DNA of 6,465 nucleotides from Methanomassiliicoccaceae archaeon (GCA_016919565.1 JACXTO010000044.1:1-6465); one strand, 5' to 3'; shown: positions 1 through 5,478, counted from the first letter of the stretch. Notes: generated by a model from the letters alone, not told the origin. Numbers and translations are program-made.

Positions 1-97
1 CCAATTCCCTCTGGGAGAGGTCCAGGCGCTTCCTCATCTGCCTGACCTTGTCCAAGTCCGGAAGTTGGGGGATCAGCGCCATTCTTTGGGTGGTCAT
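1..97 (-). CDS. XRE-family transcriptional regulator, N-terminal fragment (gene runs off the left edge)
   Basis: The ATG at 97-95 opens a frame that stays open to the left edge, giving 32 residues. It begins MTTQRMALIPQLPDLDKVRQ and continues with MRKRLDLSQREL. The pattern 'LP.L..vR..RKrL.LSQREL' matches the first helices of a Cro/C1-type helix-turn-helix. In archaea this particular opening is typical of regulators that carry two CBS domains after the HTH, which bind adenosyl ligands. Only the HTH start is visible, so the CBS part is inferred from family resemblance. A second ATG (codon 6) is possible, but the first is favoured because a weak GTGAG ribosome-binding element lies just upstream and a TATA-like box lies about 50 bases upstream. 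It is on the same strand as the Lrp gene but 259 bases away, so it is probably a separate unit. Confidence 0.72.
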   Translation of the reverse strand, partial: MTTQRMALIPQLPDLDKVRQMRKRLDLSQREL

Positions 98-142
98 GAT
101 TAACTCACGTTCGCCAGGGTAGGTGACGATAACCGTCCCTGG

Positions 143-153
143 ATAATAATATT
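143..153 (-). promoter_or_regulatory. Candidate TATA box for the XRE-family gene
   Basis: On the minus strand this reads AATATTATTAT. An archaeal start site about 25 bases downstream would fall near 120-123, leaving a leader of roughly 25 bases before the ATG at 97. Immediately upstream lies a small inverted repeat, ATTCC-TATG-GGAAT (151-164), that overlaps the box and could be an operator. Assigned by eye only. Confidence 0.4.
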
Positions 154-198
154 CCTATGGGAATTCGCTGCAAGAAAACAGGCTTCGCATCGTTGGGG

Positions 199-222
199 GA
201 AAAGCGCCTTTTTACGCTTTTC
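199..222. repeat. Perfect 8-bp inverted repeat in the lrp-XRE intergenic region
   Basis: GAAAAGCG (199-206) and CGCTTTTC (215-222) are exact reverse complements around an 8-base loop. As RNA from the minus strand it could form a hairpin some 135 bases after the lrp stop codon and upstream of the XRE promoter. It is not followed by a clear U-run, so a classical terminator is not evident. It could be a protein-binding site, an RNA 3' end structure, or chance. Confidence 0.45.
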
Positions 223-346
223 GATGGAATCATGCACCCGTTCAACGCAAACAATGAACCGACTTCCCAATCATGAGCGGTTGGTCCCATGATTCTTCGT
301 AATTCCTTTCGGATTCAGAACAGCGATGACTGCAAATCGTTAATTC

Positions 347-361
347 TCTAGGCCGCCTAGA
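347..361. repeat. 15-bp palindrome spanning the lrp stop codon
   Basis: TCTAGGC (347-353) and GCCTAGA (355-361) are perfect reverse complements around a single central C at 354. The lrp stop codon (TAG on the minus strand, 357-359) lies inside the right arm. As RNA it could fold with a three-base loop and a slightly shorter stem. No strong U-run follows on the minus strand, so termination is only one option; a DNA-binding site is another. Confidence 0.5.
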
Positions 362-794
362 CCCCAGGGAACCTCATCAAGGAATCCAAGACTATGCGCA
401 GTTCGAGGTCGACGAGACCGAGGGGCACGATGTCCTTCTGGATGATCTCCTCCAAATCGCGGTTGTCCGGGGCATGAAGCCGTATCATCACCCTTCGCCT
501 GCCGCTCACTTGGAGCACCTCCATTACCCCGGGGACACTGGACAGCGCTTTCAATTTCTCAGCGGTGACGCCGTCCACCAGGTTAGCGAACATGATCCCC
601 TCGGCCTTCATGCCCAGTTGTTCAGCGTTGATCACCGCCACATAGCCGAGGATGATATGGTCGTCCTCCAAACGCCTTATCCTGTCCCGCACGGTCGATG
701 GCGACCGCCTCAGGCGTTGGGCGACGTCGTTGTAGGTCATCTTGCCATCCGTCATGAGCAATTTCAGTATCCTGCGGTTCATCTCATCGACCAT
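357..794 (-). CDS. Lrp/AsnC-family transcriptional regulator
   Basis: A 145-residue protein, the usual length for single-HTH Lrp/AsnC regulators. Residues about 5-50 form the N-terminal winged helix (MNRRILKLLMTDGKMTYNDV, then SPSTVRDRIRRLEDDHII as the recognition helix and wing). Residues about 60-145 form the RAM/AsnC ligand-binding domain, with the hallmark segment VPGVMEVLQVSGRRRVMIRL and a closing ELRIVLDSL strand. Such proteins form octamers or dimers of dimers and respond to amino acids or related metabolites; the ligand here cannot be read from the sequence. I chose ATG 794-792; a TTG two codons upstream (800-798) is an alternative. An AAGGTG ribosome-binding element lies just upstream and suits either start. 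It sits 197 bases downstream of the cysteine-rich HTH gene and probably has its own promoter. Confidence 0.9.
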   Translation of the reverse strand: MVDEMNRRILKLLMTDGKMTYNDVAQRLRRSPSTVRDRIRRLEDDHIILGYVAVINAEQLGMKAEGIMFANLVDGVTAEKLKALSSVPGVMEVLQVSGRRRVMIRLHAPDNRDLEEIIQKDIVPLGLVDLELRIVLDSLMRFPGV

Positions 795-840
795 GGCCAA
801 AACGCACCTTCAGGTTCCGATGTAAATAAGAATGGGCCTG

Positions 841-850
841 ATTGATAAGC
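841..850 (-). promoter_or_regulatory. Possible TATA box for the lrp gene
   Basis: The minus strand reads GCTTATCAAT here. A start site about 25 bases downstream would lie near 820 and give a leader of about 25 bases that contains the AAGGTG ribosome-binding element. A competing box is the T-rich stretch around 820-830, and stronger AT-rich boxes lie further upstream at 902-951, so the assignment is weak. Confidence 0.25.
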
Positions 851-863
851 ATTGCGATGTTCT

Positions 864-878
864 CCGCTGCGATAGCGG
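864..878. repeat. Small hairpin upstream of lrp
   Basis: CCGCT (864-868) and AGCGG (874-878) form a perfect 5-bp stem with a 5-base loop. TGCGAT also occurs twice, at 853-858 and 868-873, 15 bases apart. It lies between the cysteine-rich HTH gene and lrp, and could be a leader hairpin or binding site if transcription begins in the AT-rich block at 936-951. Confidence 0.3.
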
Positions 879-935
879 CAGGTCCCATTCGTTCTAGAGC
901 GCCTATAAAAATGGACAATCCCACAAAATCATTTG

Positions 936-951
936 ATATTAATATAAAAAA
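936..951 (-). terminator. AT-rich block: possible poly-U terminator of the upstream HTH gene and/or promoter
   Basis: On the minus strand, six T residues (951-946) run into the palindrome ATATTAATAT (945-936), about 40 bases after the stop codon of the cysteine-rich HTH gene. Archaeal RNA polymerase often terminates at U-runs without a strong hairpin, so this may end that transcript. The same bases resemble a TATA element and might instead start a long-leader lrp transcript. The sequence alone does not decide between these. Confidence 0.35.
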
Positions 952-991
952 CATCCGAATGAAATGGATATCGGAGCGCAGAACATTCGTC

Positions 992-1615
992 TCAAACGAT
1001 CTTGATGGTCCGTTTGAGGAAGGCGCAACTGTTGCAGGGTATATCGACCACGCAGCTCTGCCCAGTAGGTATTCCTCGGAGCGCGCACATGATCGCCATA
1101 TCGACTGGCCTTTGGTTGGCCCGCCTTCCATTCGCCGCCAATATCTTCTTCTCAGCGGCTGTCGACGCCAACCCACAGGAGCATCCGGCACTGACGAACT
1201 TCATGCATCGCTGAGCCTCCGAATCGGAACAGATGTCGCATCTCACCCCGACCTTCGCCAATGGGCCGAACAGGTTGGCCAGCGGGTCGAAGACATAGAT
1301 CCTTTGCTCCTTCCCCAAGGATATGAAAATTGCATAAGGCTTGGACGGGGCTATCAGTTCCATGCGAGTGCCGCGCTTCTTGAGCTCCTCCATCACGGTC
1401 CAGAACTCACGAAGATGGTTGTTCAACTGATAGACCAGCTGCTGGTAGTCAATCTCCAGTTCGTCCGCCAGTTCCTGCTTCGACACCGGCCCGTTCAGCG
1501 CCATCCGGTACAGCGCCCGCAGGATATCCTTCCGCATTTTATGATTGACGATCCCGCTGTAGGCCTCCGGATCGATGTAGGCGATCTCCATCCTGCATCC
1601 AGTCGAGGCAACCAT
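992..1615 (-). CDS. Winged-helix regulator with a cysteine-rich C-terminal domain
   Basis: A 207-residue protein. Residues about 27-80 look like an ArsR/MarR-type winged helix (RKDILRALYRMALNGPVSKQ, ELADELEIDYQQLVYQLNNH). Residues about 85-115 are a short sheet-forming linker. The C-terminal half holds nine cysteines: C126 and C129 (CDIC), C137, C145 and C147 (CSC), C177, C188, and C194 and C197 (CNSC). This suggests zinc or an iron-sulfur cluster, or redox sensing through thiols. I do not recognise a named family, and the ligand is unknown. The start is the ATG at 1615, because a TATA box is centred about 25 bases upstream, implying a leaderless transcript. A second ATG at codon 9 (1591) would give MEIAYIDPEAYSG and is also plausible. 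The gene follows the CobW-type GTPase on the same strand after 71 bases. Confidence 0.82.
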   Translation of the reverse strand: MVASTGCRMEIAYIDPEAYSGIVNHKMRKDILRALYRMALNGPVSKQELADELEIDYQQLVYQLNNHLREFWTVMEELKKRGTRMELIAPSKPYAIFISLGKEQRIYVFDPLANLFGPLAKVGVRCDICSDSEAQRCMKFVSAGCSCGLASTAAEKKILAANGRRANQRPVDMAIMCALRGIPTGQSCVVDIPCNSCAFLKRTIKIV

Positions 1616-1635
1616 GCTCCCTTGATTCTTCGCTC

Positions 1636-1645
1636 AAATATTTAA
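1636..1645 (-). promoter_or_regulatory. TATA box for the cysteine-rich HTH gene
   Basis: The minus strand reads TTAAATATTT, a strong archaeal TATA-like element. Its centre lies about 25 bases from the ATG at 1615, which predicts a transcript starting at or next to the start codon. The nearby GGGAG is only about one base from that ATG, too close for a normal ribosome-binding site, which also favours leaderless initiation. The gene may therefore be transcribed independently of the GTPase upstream. Confidence 0.6.
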
Positions 1646-1686
1646 CTTTGATTCGGAGATGAGTTTATGCCGCAGATGCTGCGCCT

Positions 1687-2772
1687 CTAAGCGCCGGAAT
1701 CCTCTTTGAAGCGGTAGGTTGGCGTAGGTCGTCCTGGTGAGAAGCAGTCGTCCGTGAATGTCAGATCGATCGCCCCTGCCTTATCTAGGACGCTCGTCAC
1801 CGACCGGCGTATTATCTCCCTCAGCCGGTCTGGAGTGGACACCACTCTGCCATTCATGTTCAATAGCACTTTGCCTTTAGCCTTCCTTCCTCCCTTGACG
1901 CCATCTACCCCGATGTCCGAGAAGACCAAGCTCATCTTCATGGCGTTGCTGGGGGATTCGAGGAGCAGCTTGACGTGCGCGATCTGACCGTTGTCGTAGC
2001 TCTGGGCGACGTTGCGCAGGATCTTGGTGGCGAGGTCGTAGGTATCGGTCTCATTCGGCAGCTCGAACGTGTACGAGCCATTGTACCAGCCAAGCTCGGC
2101 CTCGGCCTGCGCGTAAAGCTCATAATCGACATCGACCGGCCGTTTCAGGCTCTTGTCCGTGGATGCGAGCAGCTCGGCTATCTCGGCCACGCCCTTTTGG
2201 CTGATGCCGGAGTATGGTATCACCCTCGCCCCTGGATTCATCTCCTTGATGACATTCAGCAGGCCATCCATCTCCTCTGGTGCCACCAGGTCCGTCTTTG
2301 AGAGCAGGATCACCTCCGCCTCCTGCACCTGGTGCTTGCGGAGATACGCCCCCAGCGACCCTTCGTCCTCCACCTCATCGGAGATGCGGGTGCTATCGAG
2401 GAGGACCGATAGCGGCGCAACATTGAACTCGTCCGGGAAGCGGAACTTCAATGGCGCGACGACGGTCGCAAGCAGGTCGGTGCAGCTGCCGACCGGCTCC
2501 GCCAAGATGATATCGGGGCGGTTAGCCTGGACGAGCCTACGCGCGTTGTCGATCAGCTCCGGGAACTTGCAGCAGAAACAGCCCTTCAGGACCTCGGCGG
2601 TGTCGAACCCCAATTCCTTCGCGAACCTGGTGTCGACCAATACCTCTCCCTGATCGTTCATGATGATGGCGACCGACTTGCCCTCTTGCTTATAACGCTT
2701 GGCCAGGTTGATGAGCAGGGTCGTCTTGCCTGCCCCCAGGAAGCCTCCGACGATTGCGATGCGCGTGCTCAT
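1687..2772 (-). CDS. CobW/COG0523-type GTPase, probable metallochaperone or cofactor-insertion GTPase
   Basis: A 361-residue G3E-family P-loop GTPase. Walker A is GGFLGAGKT (residues 9-17). The switch I-like strand is MNDQGE (39-43 region, where classical members have VNEfGE). The CxCC metal-binding signature is GCFCC (64-68), switch II is AEPVGSC (91-97), and the guanine-recognition motif is SKTD (158-161, variant of NKxD). COG0523 proteins use GTP hydrolysis to deliver zinc, cobalt, iron or other metals, or to maintain metal-dependent or corrinoid enzymes; the target here is not identifiable. The C-terminal 130 residues (from AELGWYNGSYTFEL) do not look like the usual CobW C-terminal domain, and I see no histidine-rich metal loop. 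The start is ATG with GAGGGA about six bases upstream. Upstream palindromes suggest regulated transcription; the cysteine-rich regulator gene follows. Confidence 0.9.
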   Translation of the reverse strand: MSTRIAIVGGFLGAGKTTLLINLAKRYKQEGKSVAIIMNDQGEVLVDTRFAKELGFDTAEVLKGCFCCKFPELIDNARRLVQANRPDIILAEPVGSCTDLLATVVAPLKFRFPDEFNVAPLSVLLDSTRISDEVEDEGSLGAYLRKHQVQEAEVILLSKTDLVAPEEMDGLLNVIKEMNPGARVIPYSGISQKGVAEIAELLASTDKSLKRPVDVDYELYAQAEAELGWYNGSYTFELPNETDTYDLATKILRNVAQSYDNGQIAHVKLLLESPSNAMKMSLVFSDIGVDGVKGGRKAKGKVLLNMNGRVVSTPDRLREIIRRSVTSVLDKAGAIDLTFTDDCFSPGRPTPTYRFKEDSGA

Positions 2773-2783
2773 TCTTTTCCCTC

Positions 2784-2794
2784 GATAAGTTATC
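2784..2794. repeat. 11-bp palindrome in the GTPase gene leader
   Basis: GATAA-G-TTATC is a perfect palindrome lying 12 bases upstream of the GTPase start codon, next to the ribosome-binding site. It repeats the half-site found in the larger palindrome at 2822-2839, so the two may be bound by the same regulator. Confidence 0.45.
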
Positions 2795-2818
2795 CAGATT
2801 GTTGAAGTGATACTTCTG

Positions 2819-2839
2819 ACTATTATCGCGGCCGATAAT
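2819..2839 (-). promoter_or_regulatory. Candidate promoter and operator of the CobW-type GTPase gene
   Basis: On the minus strand the TATA-like CGATAATAGT (2828-2819) would place the start site near 2800 and give a leader of roughly 27 bases with its ribosome-binding site. The box forms one arm of a palindrome, ATTATCG (2822-2828), CGGC, CGATAAT (2833-2839), so a protein bound here would block TBP/TFB access. Together with 2784-2794 this makes four GATAA/TTATC half-sites in about 56 bases. Confidence 0.5.
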
Positions 2840-2882
2840 CAACTTGTAGAATTTGAACTTGTTTGCCATTACCAGATGATCG

Positions 2883-2895
2883 GCCGTCGGACGGC
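2883..2895 (-). terminator. GC-rich hairpin after the CinA-domain gene
   Basis: GCCGTC and GACGGC flank a central G, foldable as a 5-bp stem with a three-base loop. It begins about ten bases after the CinA-domain stop codon. There is no U-run directly after it on the minus strand, so it may be a weak terminator, a 3'-end stabilising hairpin, or chance. Confidence 0.3.
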
Positions 2896-2905
2896 AGGAA
2901 CGAAC

Positions 2906-3391
2906 TCAGTCTTCGGTTATGCATTCCACTGTCATTCGAAGCACTTCAGAGGCGGCCGCCTTCTTGATGTTCAGCCTGTCGCCCACGAATTCCATCCTGT
3001 CGACCACGGTGGTCTTGCCATTGGTGAAGGCGAAGAAGACCAGCCCGACCGGCTTGCCGAAGCTCGCCCCGCCTGGACCAGCGAGACCGGTAGAGGCGAT
3101 CCCGTAGTCCGAGCCGAAATGCTCCCGGACCCCTGCCGCCATCTCTGACGCGGCCTGCTCGCTCACTGGGCCATTGACCCTCAAGGTCGCCTCCTTCACC
3201 CCGAGCGACTTAACCTTGGAGCGATCGCTGTACACCACGATGCCTCCAAGGAAGTACCGCGATGCCCCTGGTATGCTGGTAATGATATCGGCTATCATCC
3301 CTCCGGTGAACGTCTCCGCCACCGCGATCGTCCTGTCCCTATTACGAAGAATTTCGGCCAGGCGCGCCTCGAAGGCGGGTTCCTCGATCAT
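2906..3391 (-). CDS. pncC: Stand-alone CinA C-terminal domain protein, probable nicotinamide-nucleotide amidohydrolase
   Basis: A 161-residue protein consisting only of the CinA C-terminal domain, the size of stand-alone PncC enzymes. Visible family blocks are AETFTGG (25-31), PGASRYFLGGIVVYSDRSKV (41-60) followed by KSLGV, the segment NGPVSEQAASEMA, STGLAGPGG (100-108), KPVG, and a closing VGDR with a long helix. Family members deamidate NMN to nicotinate mononucleotide, clearing a by-product that inhibits NAD-dependent ligases and feeding NAD recycling, in the cytoplasm. The usual serine of the AESxTGG block is threonine here. The ATG overlaps the stop codon of the hydantoinase gene as ATGA, with purine-rich GGAG elements just upstream; longer in-frame extensions to 3592 lie antiparallel to hydantoinase coding sense and look unnatural. 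Translation is probably coupled to the upstream gene. Confidence 0.88.
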   Translation of the reverse strand: MIEEPAFEARLAEILRNRDRTIAVAETFTGGMIADIITSIPGASRYFLGGIVVYSDRSKVKSLGVKEATLRVNGPVSEQAASEMAAGVREHFGSDYGIASTGLAGPGGASFGKPVGLVFFAFTNGKTTVVDRMEFVGDRLNIKKAAASEVLRMTVECITED

Positions 3392-5400
3392 CTTCCCTTC
3401 TCCTCGAAGAATAGACGCGGCTTTCCTACTGCGGTGATGGTGACCTTGGTGTCGATGAGCAGCCCGCCCGTCATGTCCTTCCCCATGGAGAAGACGTCGT
3501 CCGCCCGGTCGACGATGACCTCGACGCCCTCCGCCCCAGCTTGCAAGGCCCTCTGTCGCGACACTTCGCTCCCCCAGGAAACGGCGTAGCATACCGCCTC
3601 TTCCAGGCTGGCGAACTCCCTCGTCTCCTCGGAGGTGAACAGCTTGCAGGGCGGGTCGACCACCGTGGCAAACCCGTCATTCGGTCTGATCAGCGCCTCG
3701 ACCGTCTCCACTATGCTTCCAGTAATGGCTCCCACCGCATTCCCGATGCCAGGGTGCTCCGGGATCACGAGCTCGGTGTGGAGCATATTCGCGATTGGCG
3801 GCAGGTACACTCCCACAGGAGCGCCAATGCCTATGATCTTCTTGTTGAGCTTCAGAACGAAGGTGGCGTCGATCCCCGGCGTCTGGGATATCATCATGTC
3901 GTAGATGTGCTCGCTGGTGTCGCAGGTGGTCGTCTTTCCGGTCTCCTCGTAGATCAGCTTATGGACCAGCTCCTTGGCGATCTTTCGGATCACCATTTCC
4001 TTCGCTTCGTTGCAGAACTGGTCCACGCTTATGCCTGCAGCCTCGGCCTGCACCTCGACGCCTATCCTCGAGGCCTCCAGATCGTATTCCCTATAGCTGC
4101 CATCCACGTGCAGCACGTCCGTAGGCGTGAGTCCTATCCTCTGGACCAGCCCACGTTCCTCGAGCTTCCTGAGGTTCAAGGCATAGGGGTTGATGCCGAT
4201 CGATCGACATGCATCCTGGACCGATCTCGGTCCTTCCCTGATCAGTTCAATGAATCTTGCCTCTTCATCGGTCAGGCTCATTCCCTTCGACTCGCGGGAG
4301 AAGATGAAGAACTCGGTCGTCTGCAGGATACTTTCCAGGGCGATGAAGCCCGGCACCGACCTTTCGTTCTCGTTCCTGGCCTCTTCGAGCCTTTGCCGGA
4401 GAGAGGGGAACATCGATGAGGCTATGCATAGGGGTATCACCCTTTGGGGTGCCAGGATGATCGCACCGCGATTGACGATGATCCTGCTGTCCCCACCAAT
4501 GCCCGAGGTGGATATGTCAGCGGCCTTCACCCGCGTTCTCCATCCTCCGATCATGGCCCCTTCCGGATCGAGCCTAGGCTTTCCTCCTCTAAGTATGCCG
4601 ATGTCGGTCGTGGTCCCTCCCACGTCTATCACAACGGCGTCGTTCAAACCAGTAAGGAACTTCGCACCGATCAGGCTGGCCGCTGGCCCTGACAGGATCG
4701 TCTCCACTGGCCTCTGCCTCGCCATTTCCTCCCCCATCAGGGACCCGTCCCCTTTCACAATCATCAGCGGGGCATCGATCCCTCTGTCCAGGAGCCCCTT
4801 CTTCATCGAGATGACCAGATCGGCGATTATCGGTATGAGCCTGGCATTCAGGACCGCGGTTATCGTCCGTTCGTAAAGGCCAAGCTTTGACGACAGTTCA
4901 TGGCCGCATATGACCGGGTGGTCGCACTCCTCCTGCACGATCCTCTTCAACTCAAACTCATGGCTCGGGTTCCTTACGCTGAGGAAGCTCGAGATCGCGA
5001 AGGAATCGACCTTGTCCTTCACGGCGACGATGAACTCCCTCGCCTTTTTCATATCCAGAGGCTGGGCTTCCTCCCCGCTGAGATTGTGACCGCCCTCTAT
5101 CTCGACCACTTCATCCACGGGGATGGTCTTGTTGTACTCCCCGCCAACCATCATCAGACCCACCCGGAATCCCTTTCCCTCCACTATCGAATTCGTGGCC
5201 AAAGTTGAGGAAAGCGATACCAATCGTACGCTCTTGAGGTCGACGCCTTCGAGCTTGCCGATTGACTCGGCAATGCCGATGTAGAGATCTCCCCGGGTCG
5301 TCAGGGAATTGGCCCTGCTGATGACAGACCCGCTCTCAAAATCAACGATTGCAGCGTGCGTATACGTCCCGCCGGTGTCAATCCCAAGTCCCAGATTCAC
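3388..5400 (-). CDS. Hydantoinase/oxoprolinase-family protein (HyuA-like, ASKHA fold) with an internal winged-helix-like segment
   Basis: A 670-residue protein of the N-methylhydantoinase A / 5-oxoprolinase superfamily, whose studied members use ATP to open or carboxylate small amide, lactam or ketone substrates; the substrate here is unknown. The N-terminal phosphate loop is LGLGIDTGGTYTHAAIVD (3-20). The N-terminal domain extends to about 165. The ASKHA core shows LSGPAAS (237-242 region), VIDVGGTTTDIGIL (257-270), GAPVGVYLP (526-534) and GNAVGAITGS (553-562). Residues about 375-431 (from SLTDEEARFIELIREG to LTPTDVLHV) read as an inserted winged helix: helix, turn, NPYALNLRKLEERGLVQRIG. The start is GTG 5400, preceded by AGAGGCGATC, a near-perfect ribosome-binding site with 7-base spacing; a TTG 16 codons upstream lies in the promoter. 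It is smaller than bacterial 5-oxoprolinases and lacks an attached HyuB. No hyuB gene is visible in the window. The CinA-domain gene overlaps its end. Confidence 0.88.
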   Translation of the reverse strand: MNLGLGIDTGGTYTHAAIVDFESGSVISRANSLTTRGDLYIGIAESIGKLEGVDLKSVRLVSLSSTLATNSIVEGKGFRVGLMMVGGEYNKTIPVDEVVEIEGGHNLSGEEAQPLDMKKAREFIVAVKDKVDSFAISSFLSVRNPSHEFELKRIVQEECDHPVICGHELSSKLGLYERTITAVLNARLIPIIADLVISMKKGLLDRGIDAPLMIVKGDGSLMGEEMARQRPVETILSGPAASLIGAKFLTGLNDAVVIDVGGTTTDIGILRGGKPRLDPEGAMIGGWRTRVKAADISTSGIGGDSRIIVNRGAIILAPQRVIPLCIASSMFPSLRQRLEEARNENERSVPGFIALESILQTTEFFIFSRESKGMSLTDEEARFIELIREGPRSVQDACRSIGINPYALNLRKLEERGLVQRIGLTPTDVLHVDGSYREYDLEASRIGVEVQAEAAGISVDQFCNEAKEMVIRKIAKELVHKLIYEETGKTTTCDTSEHIYDMMISQTPGIDATFVLKLNKKIIGIGAPVGVYLPPIANMLHTELVIPEHPGIGNAVGAITGSIVETVEALIRPNDGFATVVDPPCKLFTSEETREFASLEEAVCYAVSWGSEVSRQRALQAGAEGVEVIVDRADDVFSMGKDMTGGLLIDTKVTITAVGKPRLFFEEKGR

Positions 5401-5402
5401 CA

Positions 5403-5412
5403 GATCGCCTCT
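5403..5412 (-). promoter_or_regulatory. Ribosome-binding site fixing the GTG start of the hydantoinase-family gene
   Basis: The minus strand reads AGAGGCGATC, one mismatch from the archaeal consensus stretch around GAGGTGATC, with GAGG seven bases from GTG 5400. This makes GTG 5400 a better start than the upstream TTG at 5448, which would fall inside the predicted TATA element. Confidence 0.75.
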
Positions 5413-5422
5413 AGTACCGTTA

Positions 5423-5441
5423 AAGAATCCCAGCGATTCTT
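5423..5441. repeat. Inverted repeat at the predicted transcription start of the hydantoinase gene
   Basis: AAGAATC (5423-5429) and GATTCTT (5435-5441) are exact reverse complements around five bases. The repeat lies between the TATA-like palindrome at 5445-5454 and the ribosome-binding site, around the expected start of transcription near 5424. That is a typical place for a repressor site or a leader hairpin. Confidence 0.5.
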
Positions 5442-5444
5442 GTT

Positions 5445-5454
5445 CCAATATTGG
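5445..5454 (-). promoter_or_regulatory. Candidate TATA element of the hydantoinase-family gene
   Basis: CCAATATTGG is a perfect 10-bp palindrome whose AT-rich core lies about 50 bases upstream of GTG 5400. A start about 25 bases downstream would leave a leader of about 24 bases containing the strong ribosome-binding site. It is a weaker match to the archaeal TATA consensus than the plus-strand box nearby. Confidence 0.4.
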
Positions 5455-5478
5455 TATTCTGAGGTATCGAGCGCATCA

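Noticed and set aside
105..290. A 61-codon minus-strand open frame in the lrp-XRE intergenic region
   Set aside because: It resembles no family and has an irregular composition. It lies across inverted repeats and the XRE promoter, and has no good TATA box at the right distance. A weak AAAGGA element is upstream, so a tiny gene is not excluded, but I do not support it.
842..1645. A 267-codon plus-strand open frame antisense to the cysteine-rich regulator
   Set aside because: It is the complement of a gene with clear helix-turn-helix and cysteine motifs. Its translation is rich in histidine, arginine and proline without domain structure, typical of an antisense shadow.
1671..1683. CGCAG-ATG-CTGCG as a terminator of the GTPase gene
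   Set aside because: The stem is only five pairs with no following U-run, and it sits directly after the stop codon, so chance is likely.
3392..3592. An upstream extension of the CinA-domain gene
   Set aside because: The extra 67 residues are arginine, glycine and histidine rich and derive from another frame of hydantoinase coding sequence. The ATG at 3391 begins exactly where stand-alone CinA domains start and overlaps the upstream stop as ATGA.
3541..4419. A 292-codon plus-strand open frame antisense to the hydantoinase gene, with another at 4190-4876
   Set aside because: Both lie opposite strongly conserved ATPase motifs. GC-rich genes often have long open antisense frames, and neither shows recognisable domains.
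5401..5448. TTG 5448 as the start of the hydantoinase-family gene
   Set aside because: It lies inside the predicted TATA element and has no ribosome-binding site, while GTG 5400 has a near-consensus site and begins right at the phosphate-loop strand.
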